In this document: positions 1-6,384 of the stretch, piece by piece
How positions within the stretch are numbered: the first letter of the stretch is position 1
Layout of the letters: each line of letters opens with the position of its first letter
From: Prevotella sp.
GTDB taxonomy: Bacteria; Bacteroidota; Bacteroidia; Bacteroidales; Bacteroidaceae
DNA length: 8,354 bases
Reading direction: 5' to 3'
Assembly: GCA_021204735.1 (NCBI GenBank)
Contig: JAJPYV010000023.1
Span: 1-8,354 of the forward strand
Translations under genes and position numbers: made by a program
The notes under the pieces: model-generated
The model's database searches: none
Told to the model about the DNA's origin: nothing
The model's input: the letters and a program-made list of their open reading frames with translations, nothing else

Positions 1-82
1 TTATTGAAGAAAAATTCATAATATTTATCCTTATATCTACCTATATATATAATGTACCTTAGTTGCTTACAAACTTAAAATC

Positions 83-100
83 AGAGTTAGCCCTAACGCT
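83..100. other. Weak hairpin in the left non-coding region
   Basis: AGAGTTAG at 83-90 faces CTAACGCT at 93-100, pairing at seven of eight positions with one A-G mismatch. The nominal loop of two bases is too tight, so the innermost pair would open to give a four-base loop. A short run of A follows on the plus strand. It could be a degraded terminator of a gene outside the window, but there is no proper T-tract on either strand and it may be chance. Confidence 0.2.
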
Positions 101-293
101 AAAATACCAACTTTCATATTTAACAAATATTTTTTAATAACATACAACAACTGTGTAAAAATAAAGCATAGATATAGACATATAAATTTATTATTGAAAA
201 AGAAGATAGTTTGCATATAGAGCCATATTATCACTTATCCCAAACTACAATTATGTCATTTTGTATCATAAATATGATTTTTTCTTTCAAAAT

Positions 294-325
294 GTTGCAC
301 GTTTAATTTTAAATATGTATTTTTG
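294..325 (+). promoter_or_regulatory. Bacteroidetes-type promoter of the Lrp/AsnC-dipeptidase-cyclase operon
   Basis: TATTTTTG at 318-325 matches the Bacteroidetes -7 consensus TAnnTTTG and is followed by C, as is common. GTTG at 294-297 matches three of four bases of the -33 box TTTG, and the 20-base spacer is within the usual 19-21. It is the only plus-strand match to the -7 box I found in the first 390 bases. Transcription would start near 330-333, giving a leader of about 60 bases before the ATG at 391. Confidence 0.55.
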
Positions 326-355
326 CTTTGTCAAACATTTATTAGAATAAGGCAA
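323..355. promoter_or_regulatory. Imperfect inverted repeat over the transcription start, possible autoregulatory site
   Basis: TTGCTTTGT (323-331) and ATAAGGCAA (347-355) form an inverted repeat matching at seven of nine positions, with a 15-base AT-rich centre. The left arm overlaps the end of the -7 box, so a bound protein would block initiation. Lrp/AsnC regulators often control their own genes through imperfect palindromes with AT-rich centres, and the first gene of this operon encodes such a regulator. The match is short and the surrounding DNA is low in complexity, so this is only a candidate. Confidence 0.25.
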
Positions 356-390
356 TAACACCCATAATAAATATATAAAATTAACATAAA

Positions 391-855
391 ATGGAAAAGA
401 TAGACAGCCTCGACAAGAAAATACTTGGCATTTTGTCAAAAAACGCAAGGATACCATTCAAGGAAGTTGCTGCTGTTTGTGGTGTATCGCGTGCAGCCAT
501 ACACCAACGTGTACAGCACCTCATTGAAGGAAACGTGATAACTGGTAGTGGCTTTTACATTAACCCTAAAAGTCTTGGTTACACCACATGCACCTACGTT
601 GGCATCACCCTTGAGAGAGGCAATATGTACAAATCGGTGGTTGAACGATTAGAGCACATCCCTGAAATAGTGGAGTGCCATTTCACAACAGGTCCATACA
701 CCATGCTCGTAAAGCTTTATGCTCAGGATAACGAACAACTCATGGACCTGCTCAACAATCAAATGCAAGGCATTCCAGGAGTTGTAGCTACTGAAACGCT
801 CATATCTTTGGAACAAAGCATTAAGAGAGATATCCCTGTACCTCAGACGGAATAA
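391..855 (+). CDS. Lrp/AsnC family transcriptional regulator
   Basis: This 154-residue protein has the usual length and two-domain layout of the Lrp/AsnC family. Residues 3-50 form the N-terminal winged helix-turn-helix, opening with IDSLDKKIL and with the recognition helix in VSRAAIHQRVQHL (about 32-44). A short linker leads to the RAM/AsnC ligand-binding domain at about 66-142, with the typical glycine turn at TGPYTMLVKL (100-109). Many relatives have Asp where this protein has Thr104, so its effector may differ from leucine or asparagine. Such proteins form dimers to octamers and sense amino acids. The ATG is the natural start, preceded by an A-rich leader without a Shine-Dalgarno. It is the first gene of a three-gene operon, with the next frame starting 12 bases after its stop, so it probably regulates the peptide-processing genes behind it. 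Family assignment is firm; effector and targets are inferred. Confidence 0.93.
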   Translation: MEKIDSLDKKILGILSKNARIPFKEVAAVCGVSRAAIHQRVQHLIEGNVITGSGFYINPKSLGYTTCTYVGITLERGNMYKSVVERLEHIPEIVECHFTTGPYTMLVKLYAQDNEQLMDLLNNQMQGIPGVVATETLISLEQSIKRDIPVPQTE

Positions 856-867
856 AATAAACTGCCA

Positions 868-2667
868 GTGGAACCTTTCGACCTTCAAAGTCGCCTCGAC
901 AGCATTTACGAAAAATACCCGGAAGCAGAACGCCAGCCTGTGATAGGACTTACAGGCAATTTCGTTGATGGGGATATGCGATTGTGTGAAAAATATTACG
1001 ACTCAGTGGTCAGGGCTGGTGGCACACCTATTATTATACCACCTATTGCCAATAGCGACATTATAATAAATACCCTCGAAACTATAGATGGACTAATCCT
1101 CACAGGAGGTGGCGACATAAATCCTTTATGGGTAGGAGAAGAACCGTCAACTCACCTTCACAGTATAAATAATGCCCGCGACGAGACTGAACTGCTTACC
1201 GTGCGCCTTGCATACAACCGTCAAATACCTATGCTGGGCATCTGCCGTGGAATACAGACTTTGGCAATGGCTCTCGATGGGGAGATTGACCAGGATATTG
1301 AAGAGGCGTATCAAAAAAGGGTAAATTATGCAAGCAAAATTGACATATCTCCTTCACCCATAAAACACAGTCAGGATGCTGAGAGGAATACACCTACACA
1401 TACAATAACAATTAGGAAAGAATCCATCCTTTACACCTTATATAATATAGAACGTATGGCTGTCAACTCATTCCATCATCAAGCTGTACGCAATGCAGGC
1501 AAAAGGTTCAATGTGACGGCGACAGCTATCGACGGCGTGATAGAGGCTATAGAGAGTAACGAATATAAATCAATAATTGGTGTACAGTGGCATCCTGAAT
1601 GGCTCGAAAGTGGACTGCCCCTCTTTAAATGGCTCGTAGGTGTAGCAAGAGATTTCAATGCAGCAAAAAAACTGCACAATAGAATTGTAACTCTTGACAC
1701 TCATTGCGACACTCCGATGTTCTTTCCACAAGGAATACACTTTGAACAGCGTGATCCTCGTATTTTGGTGGATTTGCACAAACTGTCGGAAGGTAAACAG
1801 GATGCCGTGATAATGGCAGCTTACATTCCACAACCCAAACAAGATGAGACTTTTTCCTCAAAAGTAGCTTTCCCCGTAAATTCCCCAAAAGAATATGCGG
1901 AACTTATCTTTGATAAGATAGAGGACATTGTGAAAACCAACCACAAATTTATCGGTTTAGCACACACACCTCAACAACTCCTTGAAAACAAGCGAAAAGG
2001 TCTGCGTTCCATAATGTTGGGAATAGAAAACGGTCTCGCCCTCAACCATGACATCACTAATGTAAGACATTTCGCACAACGTGGCATAACATACATAACG
2101 CTCTGTCATAACGGTGACAACGATATTTGTGATAGTTGTCGTGGGAATAATACCCATAATGGTGTAAGCGAGTTTGGAGAACAGGTTATAAAAGAGATGA
2201 ACCTTTGCGGTGTGATGGTAGACCTCAGTCATGGCGGTGAAAAGAGTTTTTTCGATGCATTAGAGATAAGCGACTACCCTATTGTTTGCAGCCATAGCAA
2301 CTGTAAAGCATTGTGTGACGTGCCAAGAAACCTCACAGACAACCAGTTGCGGGCTCTTGCAAAGAAAGGAGGCTTAGTCCATTTAACACTCTACCATGGT
2401 TTTCTCCGCAACAATGGCACAGAAGCAAATATTCTCGATTTGTTGCGACATTTAGACCACGCAATATCTGTAATGGGGGTGGAGCATGTGGGATTAGGTA
2501 CTGACTTTGACGGAGACGGAGGGGTGAAAGGTATAGCAGACTCATCTGAAATGATCAACTTCACCATACAACTTTTGCGCCACAAGTACAACGAGGATGA
2601 TATAGAAAAGATATGGGGTGGTAATTGGCTGAGACTGATGAGCCAAATACAATCCTCTATAATATAA
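868..2667 (+). CDS. Two-domain enzyme: gamma-glutamyl hydrolase (C26/PuuD-like) fused to renal-type dipeptidase (M19)
   Basis: This 599-residue protein joins two hydrolases. Residues ~24-262 are a class-I glutamine-amidotransferase fold of the PuuD/C26 type: GGGDINPLW (80-88), nucleophile Cys126 in GICRG, and His242 with Glu244 in QWHPEW. Residues ~272-597 are an M19 membrane-dipeptidase domain with its metal and substrate residues in order: His279 and Asp281 (DTHCD), Glu387 (GIENG), His455 (DLSH), His476 (SHSN), Arg487 (PRNLTD) and Asp546 (GTDFDG). Both active sites look complete. There is no signal peptide, so it should be cytoplasmic despite the family name. A likely role is cutting a gamma-glutamyl bond and then a dipeptide bond, as in breakdown of gamma-glutamyl peptides, glutathione-like compounds or peptidoglycan stem fragments; the substrate is inferred. 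Translation starts at GTG, the first usable codon after the in-frame stop of the regulator 12 bases upstream. Confidence 0.88.
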   Translation: MEPFDLQSRLDSIYEKYPEAERQPVIGLTGNFVDGDMRLCEKYYDSVVRAGGTPIIIPPIANSDIIINTLETIDGLILTGGGDINPLWVGEEPSTHLHSINNARDETELLTVRLAYNRQIPMLGICRGIQTLAMALDGEIDQDIEEAYQKRVNYASKIDISPSPIKHSQDAERNTPTHTITIRKESILYTLYNIERMAVNSFHHQAVRNAGKRFNVTATAIDGVIEAIESNEYKSIIGVQWHPEWLESGLPLFKWLVGVARDFNAAKKLHNRIVTLDTHCDTPMFFPQGIHFEQRDPRILVDLHKLSEGKQDAVIMAAYIPQPKQDETFSSKVAFPVNSPKEYAELIFDKIEDIVKTNHKFIGLAHTPQQLLENKRKGLRSIMLGIENGLALNHDITNVRHFAQRGITYITLCHNGDNDICDSCRGNNTHNGVSEFGEQVIKEMNLCGVMVDLSHGGEKSFFDALEISDYPIVCSHSNCKALCDVPRNLTDNQLRALAKKGGLVHLTLYHGFLRNNGTEANILDLLRHLDHAISVMGVEHVGLGTDFDGDGGVKGIADSSEMINFTIQLLRHKYNEDDIEKIWGGNWLRLMSQIQSSII

Positions 2668-2682
2668 TTTGAACGCAGTAAC

Positions 2683-3678
2683 ATGAAAAGATATATTTAC
2701 TTCATTATCCTGCTACTTGCCATTACCGCATGTAGCAGTAACAAGAAATCAACAGAAGTTGGAAACAACGACATGGCACAACAACCATTAGGACCATCAT
2801 TTGACGCAGACAGCGCATACGCATTTTGCACTGCCCAGTGTGACTTCGGTCCACGTACCATGAACAGCAAAGCACACGACCTGTGTGGAGAATGGATAAT
2901 GAATAAATTCAGAGAATATAGCTGCACTGTAATTCCTCAACAAACCACCCTCACAGGTTATGACGGCACTCAACTGAAAGGTACGAATATCATAGCAAGT
3001 TACCGCTCTGATCTCACTGAACGCATACTTATATGCGCCCATTGGGACAGTCGTCCTTGGGCTGATAACGATCCTGACAGCAGCAATTGGCACAAGCCTG
3101 TAATGGCTGCCAACGACGGCGCAAGTGGTGTAGCCGTGATGTTAGAAATAGCACGACTGTTGAAAAATGATACCACAAAAATAAATGTAGGCGTGGATTT
3201 TATATGCTTCGATGCCGAGGATTGGGGCGTTCCGTCGTGGAGTGATGCTCCTTATAATGAAAATTCGTGGGCTTTGGGGGCGCAGCATTGGTCGCTAAAT
3301 CCTCATAAAGAAAAATATACTGCACGTTTTGGCATTCTTTTAGACATGGTAGGTGGTCAAGGGGCACAATTTTGGAAAGAAAGTACTTCATTAGAATATG
3401 CAAAAGAGATAGTAAAAAAGGTGTGGACTGCAGCTAAGATTGTAGGGTATGGCAGTTACTTTCCTGAAAAAGAAGGCGGAATGATTACTGATGACCATGT
3501 ACCGGTAAATGAAAATGCTAAAATACCAACAATAGACATAATACCATACTATCCCGACTGCCAACAAAGCAACTTCGGTCCTACCTGGCATACAGTCACT
3601 GATGATATGGAACATATCGACAAAAACACCCTGAAAGCAGTAGGGCAAACCCTTATTCAAGTAATCTACTCCGAATAA
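2683..3678 (+). CDS. Lipoprotein glutaminyl-peptide cyclotransferase (type II QC, M28 fold)
   Basis: This 331-residue protein begins with a lipoprotein signal: a short basic start, a hydrophobic stretch at 5-14 and the lipobox ITAC, giving lipidated Cys17. The rest is an M28-type zinc domain. Expected ligands and catalytic residues are seen at CAHWDSR (His120, Asp122), AANDGASG (Asp145), FDAEDWG (Glu179, Asp180), LLDMVGG (Asp221), TDDHVP (Asp270, Asp271) and WHTVTDD (His303). The DAEDWG and WHTVTDD blocks resemble the glutaminyl cyclases of Porphyromonas and Prevotella more than M28 aminopeptidases, though the fold is shared. Such enzymes convert N-terminal Gln of exported proteins to pyroglutamate; Bacteroidetes signal-peptidase-I products commonly start with Gln. 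It probably sits on the periplasmic face of a membrane. It starts 15 bases after the dipeptidase stop and ends the operon. The remaining alternative is a lipoprotein aminopeptidase. Confidence 0.82.
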   Translation: MKRYIYFIILLLAITACSSNKKSTEVGNNDMAQQPLGPSFDADSAYAFCTAQCDFGPRTMNSKAHDLCGEWIMNKFREYSCTVIPQQTTLTGYDGTQLKGTNIIASYRSDLTERILICAHWDSRPWADNDPDSSNWHKPVMAANDGASGVAVMLEIARLLKNDTTKINVGVDFICFDAEDWGVPSWSDAPYNENSWALGAQHWSLNPHKEKYTARFGILLDMVGGQGAQFWKESTSLEYAKEIVKKVWTAAKIVGYGSYFPEKEGGMITDDHVPVNENAKIPTIDIIPYYPDCQQSNFGPTWHTVTDDMEHIDKNTLKAVGQTLIQVIYSE

Positions 3679-3680
3679 TC

Positions 3681-3705
3681 TTTTATTTTTTATTTTTTAT
3701 TTTTT
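3681..3705 (+). repeat. T-rich heptad repeat in the convergent gap
   Basis: Runs of T are broken by single A bases at 3685, 3692 and 3699, exactly seven apart, giving repeats of TTTTTTA directly after the cyclase stop. The last T run merges into the left arm of the inverted repeat that follows. On the plus strand the U-rich RNA would come before the hairpin, not after it as in a standard intrinsic terminator. The array could vary in length by slippage but lies outside any gene. Confidence 0.75.
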
Positions 3706-3743
3706 GAATTAAATTTCAATTGATAATTGAAATTTAATTCAAA
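3703..3743. terminator. Perfect 19-bp AT-rich inverted repeat between convergent operons, probable bidirectional 3' end
   Basis: Positions 3703-3721 and 3725-3743 are perfect reverse complements around the three-base loop GAT. The stem contains only two G-C pairs. It lies between the cyclase stop (3678) and the DUF4294 stop codon, which it overlaps on the minus strand. Its place suggests a shared 3' end for both operons. It is not a canonical intrinsic terminator: no T-tract follows on the plus strand, and minus-strand RNA would continue into an A-rich run. It might stabilise 3' ends, or act only when the two transcripts meet. Confidence 0.5.
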
Positions 3744-4392
3744 TCTGTCCTGCTTCAACCATAAGCACTACTCTTTCTGTCAATCGGTCAACTCCCTCCG
3801 GTTCATATTTTTTCATAAGACTTGCCCCAAAAGCCCAAGCGAATGCCTGATAAAATCCAGCCCGCACAGGACTGATGAACGCCCGGATTAAGTCGTATGC
3901 CGAAGAGTTGCACTCACGGTACACAAGTTTTATCAGTAGTTTGCCTTGTGAGTAAGTCAGTTTTTTCATCCTTGGCGTGTATTTTCTCTTTATGTCCTCT
4001 TCCACCCTCTTCATGTGTTCATCACGAGCTTTCTTATTGGGAAGTGTTTGCAGGTATTCGTATGTCTCTATTATAATTTTATTCACCTCCTTCGCTATAG
4101 GAAGGACTTTTTTTACATTATACACAAGACGGTTGTATGCTGCTTTTTGCTTTTCGTTCTTAAACAATGGCTGTGGATAAACATAAACATTGTTGAACTC
4201 AACATATTGGATGCTGTCACCATCAATAAGAACCTTTCCTACCTTAACAAGCGGAACGAATGTGGGATTATCCATATCCACATCACCATCTTCAGGATTA
4301 AAGGAATTTCCTCCATTATCATCCTGTGCCATGACTACAACAGGCAGCAACAGCATAAGTATCGTTATTATAATAGGTCTAATTCCTGTCAC
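3739..4392 (-). CDS. Secreted DUF4294 domain protein
   Basis: I place the start at GTG (4390-4392), giving 217 residues. The open frame runs further upstream, but that part lies inside the PAP2 gene and does not resemble this family. The GTG start yields a good signal peptide: Arg5, a hydrophobic core at about 6-21, and a likely signal-peptidase-I cut at VMA|Q after Ala22. ATG at 4354-4356 is the alternative, but it leaves no basic n-region. The mature part matches the Bacteroidetes family DUF4294: a strand-rich start (KVGKVLIDGDSIQYVEF), a charged helical middle, then TYSQGKLLIKLVYRECNSSA and an RAGFYQAFAWAFGASL block near the C terminus. The function is unknown, and the place of action should be the periplasm or envelope. 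The mature N terminus would be Gln23, a candidate for cyclisation by the cyclase encoded convergently. It is the last gene of the four-gene cluster, 17 bases after the PAP2 stop. Confidence 0.75.
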   Translation of the reverse strand: MTGIRPIIITILMLLLPVVVMAQDDNGGNSFNPEDGDVDMDNPTFVPLVKVGKVLIDGDSIQYVEFNNVYVYPQPLFKNEKQKAAYNRLVYNVKKVLPIAKEVNKIIIETYEYLQTLPNKKARDEHMKRVEEDIKRKYTPRMKKLTYSQGKLLIKLVYRECNSSAYDLIRAFISPVRAGFYQAFAWAFGASLMKKYEPEGVDRLTERVVLMVEAGQI

Positions 4393-4409
4393 GTATGCAA
4401 ATATAAAAA

Positions 4410-5375
4410 TTAGTTTTTCATCCTCACTGAACAAGCCATAAGTGCGAAATAAAGCAATATACCACTGATAAGTCCTGCTATACCATCTATAACATAATGC
4501 GCCTGTATATACACTGTTGAAAAACACAAAATGATATAAAAAGGTAAGATGATGTAGAAAAGTTTGCGGTTGCCACTGTGCCATGACAGCATGAGCAATA
4601 CAGTACTTATTCCAATATGACTGCTCGGAAAGGCTGCTGTAGGTCGCTCTCCAACGGATTTAGCATCCTCAACAATATGATAGAAAATGCCATCTGTATA
4701 TCCAGGACTGGGAAGACAGTCCTGACAGTAGTTGAAATGGTCGTGTACATTTGGAAAAATTCCACGTGCTATATCACTTATGCCAACAGCTTTATAATAG
4801 AACGTAGGTCCTGTGACTGGCAGGAGTGCAAAAACCACGAAATATATGAAAAAAGCCGCAATGATGACAAATGCCGCACGCTCAAACTCCTTATATCGGA
4901 AAATGAAGTAAAACAACACCACCAAAGCTATCATCGGATAAAACGAAGCATAACCCATATTCATGAGTTCACTGAAGAAATTCCAGGGAATCGCCTTGCA
5001 AAACAGCAATGCTGGCTGACACCCGAACAAACTCTGCTCCCACTGGGCAAACAAATGGTCGAGATTTGGCAACAGCCGATTTATATCGTATGTATCTGAA
5101 TACCACCAACTGAGCAAAAGCATCTGTGCTCCTATACGCATAAAACGCGTAAAACGACAGGGAATCATGCGATATACAAGCCACAGAGCCACAGTAATTA
5201 CTACAATTCTGATACGCCCCCATATCATTGCCTCCGGGTTGTTAATCTTGGTATATATAAAGAAAACAATAAGTAGAGTAAGCGCAAGATAACCCATCAC
5301 AACCCACTCTAAAGCAAACAGTCCCTTTCGGGGTCTCATTTCAATAGTAAAAAGTTGTTTTATGAACTTTATCAT
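4410..5375 (-). CDS. PAP2-superfamily membrane phosphatase/phosphotransferase, Aur1-like
   Basis: This 321-residue integral membrane protein has about six hydrophobic segments (roughly 22-41, 54-72, 143-160, 167-187, 272-290 and 298-317). The PAP2 catalytic blocks are near the C terminus: a shortened K-x4-RP motif (Lys239, Arg244-Pro245), FPSSH (249-253, His253), and STVYIQAHYVID with His293 and Asp297. The third block lacks the usual SR pair and instead reads S-T-V-Y-x3-H-Y-x2-D, as in the inositol-phosphorylceramide-synthase (Aur1/PAP2_3) branch. Members act on lipid phosphates or transfer phospho-headgroups at the membrane surface. Substrate here is unknown; lipid phosphatase and sphingolipid headgroup transferase are both possible. 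The ATG lies one base after the dehydrogenase stop, implying coupled translation; Met13 is an alternative start. The segment between the fourth and fifth helices carries CQDC (217-220), which could form a disulfide. Confidence 0.85.
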   Translation of the reverse strand: MIKFIKQLFTIEMRPRKGLFALEWVVMGYLALTLLIVFFIYTKINNPEAMIWGRIRIVVITVALWLVYRMIPCRFTRFMRIGAQMLLLSWWYSDTYDINRLLPNLDHLFAQWEQSLFGCQPALLFCKAIPWNFFSELMNMGYASFYPMIALVVLFYFIFRYKEFERAAFVIIAAFFIYFVVFALLPVTGPTFYYKAVGISDIARGIFPNVHDHFNYCQDCLPSPGYTDGIFYHIVEDAKSVGERPTAAFPSSHIGISTVLLMLSWHSGNRKLFYIILPFYIILCFSTVYIQAHYVIDGIAGLISGILLYFALMACSVRMKN

Positions 5376-5376
5376 T

Positions 5377-6384
5377 TCATCTCAGCCAATTGTTTTCCTT
5401 GTACCATTGTATTGTTAGCCTCACCCCTTCTTCAAGTTGGTATTTCGGAGAGAAACCAAGTTCTCTTACTGTCGGGGATATATCACACCGCCAATTGCGT
5501 TGTCTCATGATATGATACTTATCATTGTTGAGTGCGGAGACTGTGCCTGTAAGCCGTCCCACACACTCCCCAAAAAATGTTATTACCTTCAAAAGCCACA
5601 GAGGTGACTTTATACGAAGCAACCAAATATTACCCAACTCACGACGTATCAGGTCACTGAACGTACGTGATGAATAGACATTGCCATCACTAATGAAGTA
5701 CTTTAAACCTATATGTCCATTAACTAATGCGAGGAAAGAAGCTGCCACCACATCTTTTACATAGACAAAGGTCAGTTCTTGCGGCTTATAACCAACGGCA
5801 AAATCTATATGATTGCTTATACTCTTCGCCATCATGAAATAGTCTTTCTCCCTCGGTCCATACACTCCTGTCAGTCTCAACGTAATACAAGGAAAATCAG
5901 TGAGACTGTCAATAAATTGCTCAGCCTTCAACTTGCTCAATCCGTAAGCAGTGTTCGGACATGGCTCATCTTCGCATGTTATATCCTCATACGGTTGTTC
6001 CTCCTTAATCGGACCGCAAACACTAAGACTGCTAATGAATACAAACCGATGTAAAGAGGTGGTATTCCGACGTAATGCCTCAATAAAATTGATTGTCCCC
6101 TGCGTGTTTACACGGAAGAAATCATCAGTATTCAAGCATTTCGTAACACCTGCCGCATGGATTACATAGTCAAAGTCATACCCCCTCAGTTGCTCATCCA
6201 ACACGTCAAGATGGTCGAAATCGAGTTCAATAAACTGTATTCTATTGTCCTGAAGCCATCTTCTCGAACTGCTTTTTCTCACCGCAGCCCATGTATCGAA
6301 GCCTTGTCTTATGGCTTCTTCCACCATGAAACTACCGATGAAGCCACTTGCGCCTGTGATGAGAATGGATGGCTTTCTTTTCAC
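5377..6384 (-). CDS. Extended short-chain dehydrogenase / NAD-dependent epimerase-dehydratase family protein
   Basis: This 335-residue protein is an extended-SDR enzyme. The Rossmann motif TGASGFIG places glycines at 11, 14 and 17. HAAGV (76-80) and the ISSLS segment with Ser118/Ser119 follow, then the catalytic pair Tyr147 and Lys151 in AYGLSK. LRLTGVYGPRE and the later FVYVKDVVAA block are typical of the epimerase/dehydratase branch. A hydrophobic stretch near SPLWLLKVITFFGE suggests contact with a membrane. The substrate cannot be read from the sequence. Nucleotide-sugar epimerase is the default guess, but the adjacent PAP2 gene and the reductase-like C-terminal half also fit a lipid or sterol-type reductase, such as a 3-ketosphinganine reductase. 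The start is GTG at 6382-6384, overlapping the CoA-transferase stop as GTGA; no other start keeps the Rossmann fold. Confidence 0.88.
   Translation of the reverse strand: MKRKPSILITGASGFIGSFMVEEAIRQGFDTWAAVRKSSSRRWLQDNRIQFIELDFDHLDVLDEQLRGYDFDYVIHAAGVTKCLNTDDFFRVNTQGTINFIEALRRNTTSLHRFVFISSLSVCGPIKEEQPYEDITCEDEPCPNTAYGLSKLKAEQFIDSLTDFPCITLRLTGVYGPREKDYFMMAKSISNHIDFAVGYKPQELTFVYVKDVVAASFLALVNGHIGLKYFISDGNVYSSRTFSDLIRRELGNIWLLRIKSPLWLLKVITFFGECVGRLTGTVSALNNDKYHIMRQRNWRCDISPTVRELGFSPKYQLEEGVRLTIQWYKENNWLR

Larger units (their letters stand above)
1..390. other. AT-rich non-coding region upstream of the regulator operon
   Basis: This stretch has no convincing reading frame on either strand and is strikingly rich in A and T. 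Its right end holds the likely promoter of the plus-strand operon (294-325) and an imperfect inverted repeat just downstream (323-355). A short imperfect hairpin lies at 83-100. Otherwise I see only AT-rich sequence, with no tRNA, repeat array or gene remnant. The gene to the left of the window is not visible, so I cannot tell whether this region is a shared divergent promoter or simply a long upstream spacer. Confidence 0.7.

Noticed and set aside
70..77. Minus-strand TAAGTTTG, a possible divergent promoter -7 box
   Set aside because: No -33 box lies at the right distance and no minus-strand gene is visible. Such matches are frequent in AT-rich DNA.
98..112. Fourteen-base identity between the left non-coding region and the cyclase gene (about 3518-3531)
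   Set aside because: It is a single AT-rich match inside a coding sequence, without flanking similarity, and is best explained by chance.
4398..4405. Minus-strand TATATTTG just before the DUF4294 start, a possible internal promoter
   Set aside because: It is only five bases from the start codon and has no -33 box at 19-21 bases, so it could not give a normal leader.
4393..4584. Longer form of the DUF4294 frame running upstream into the PAP2 gene (281 residues)
   Set aside because: The added N-terminal part is the PAP2 gene read in another frame. It would bury the clear signal peptide in the middle of the protein.
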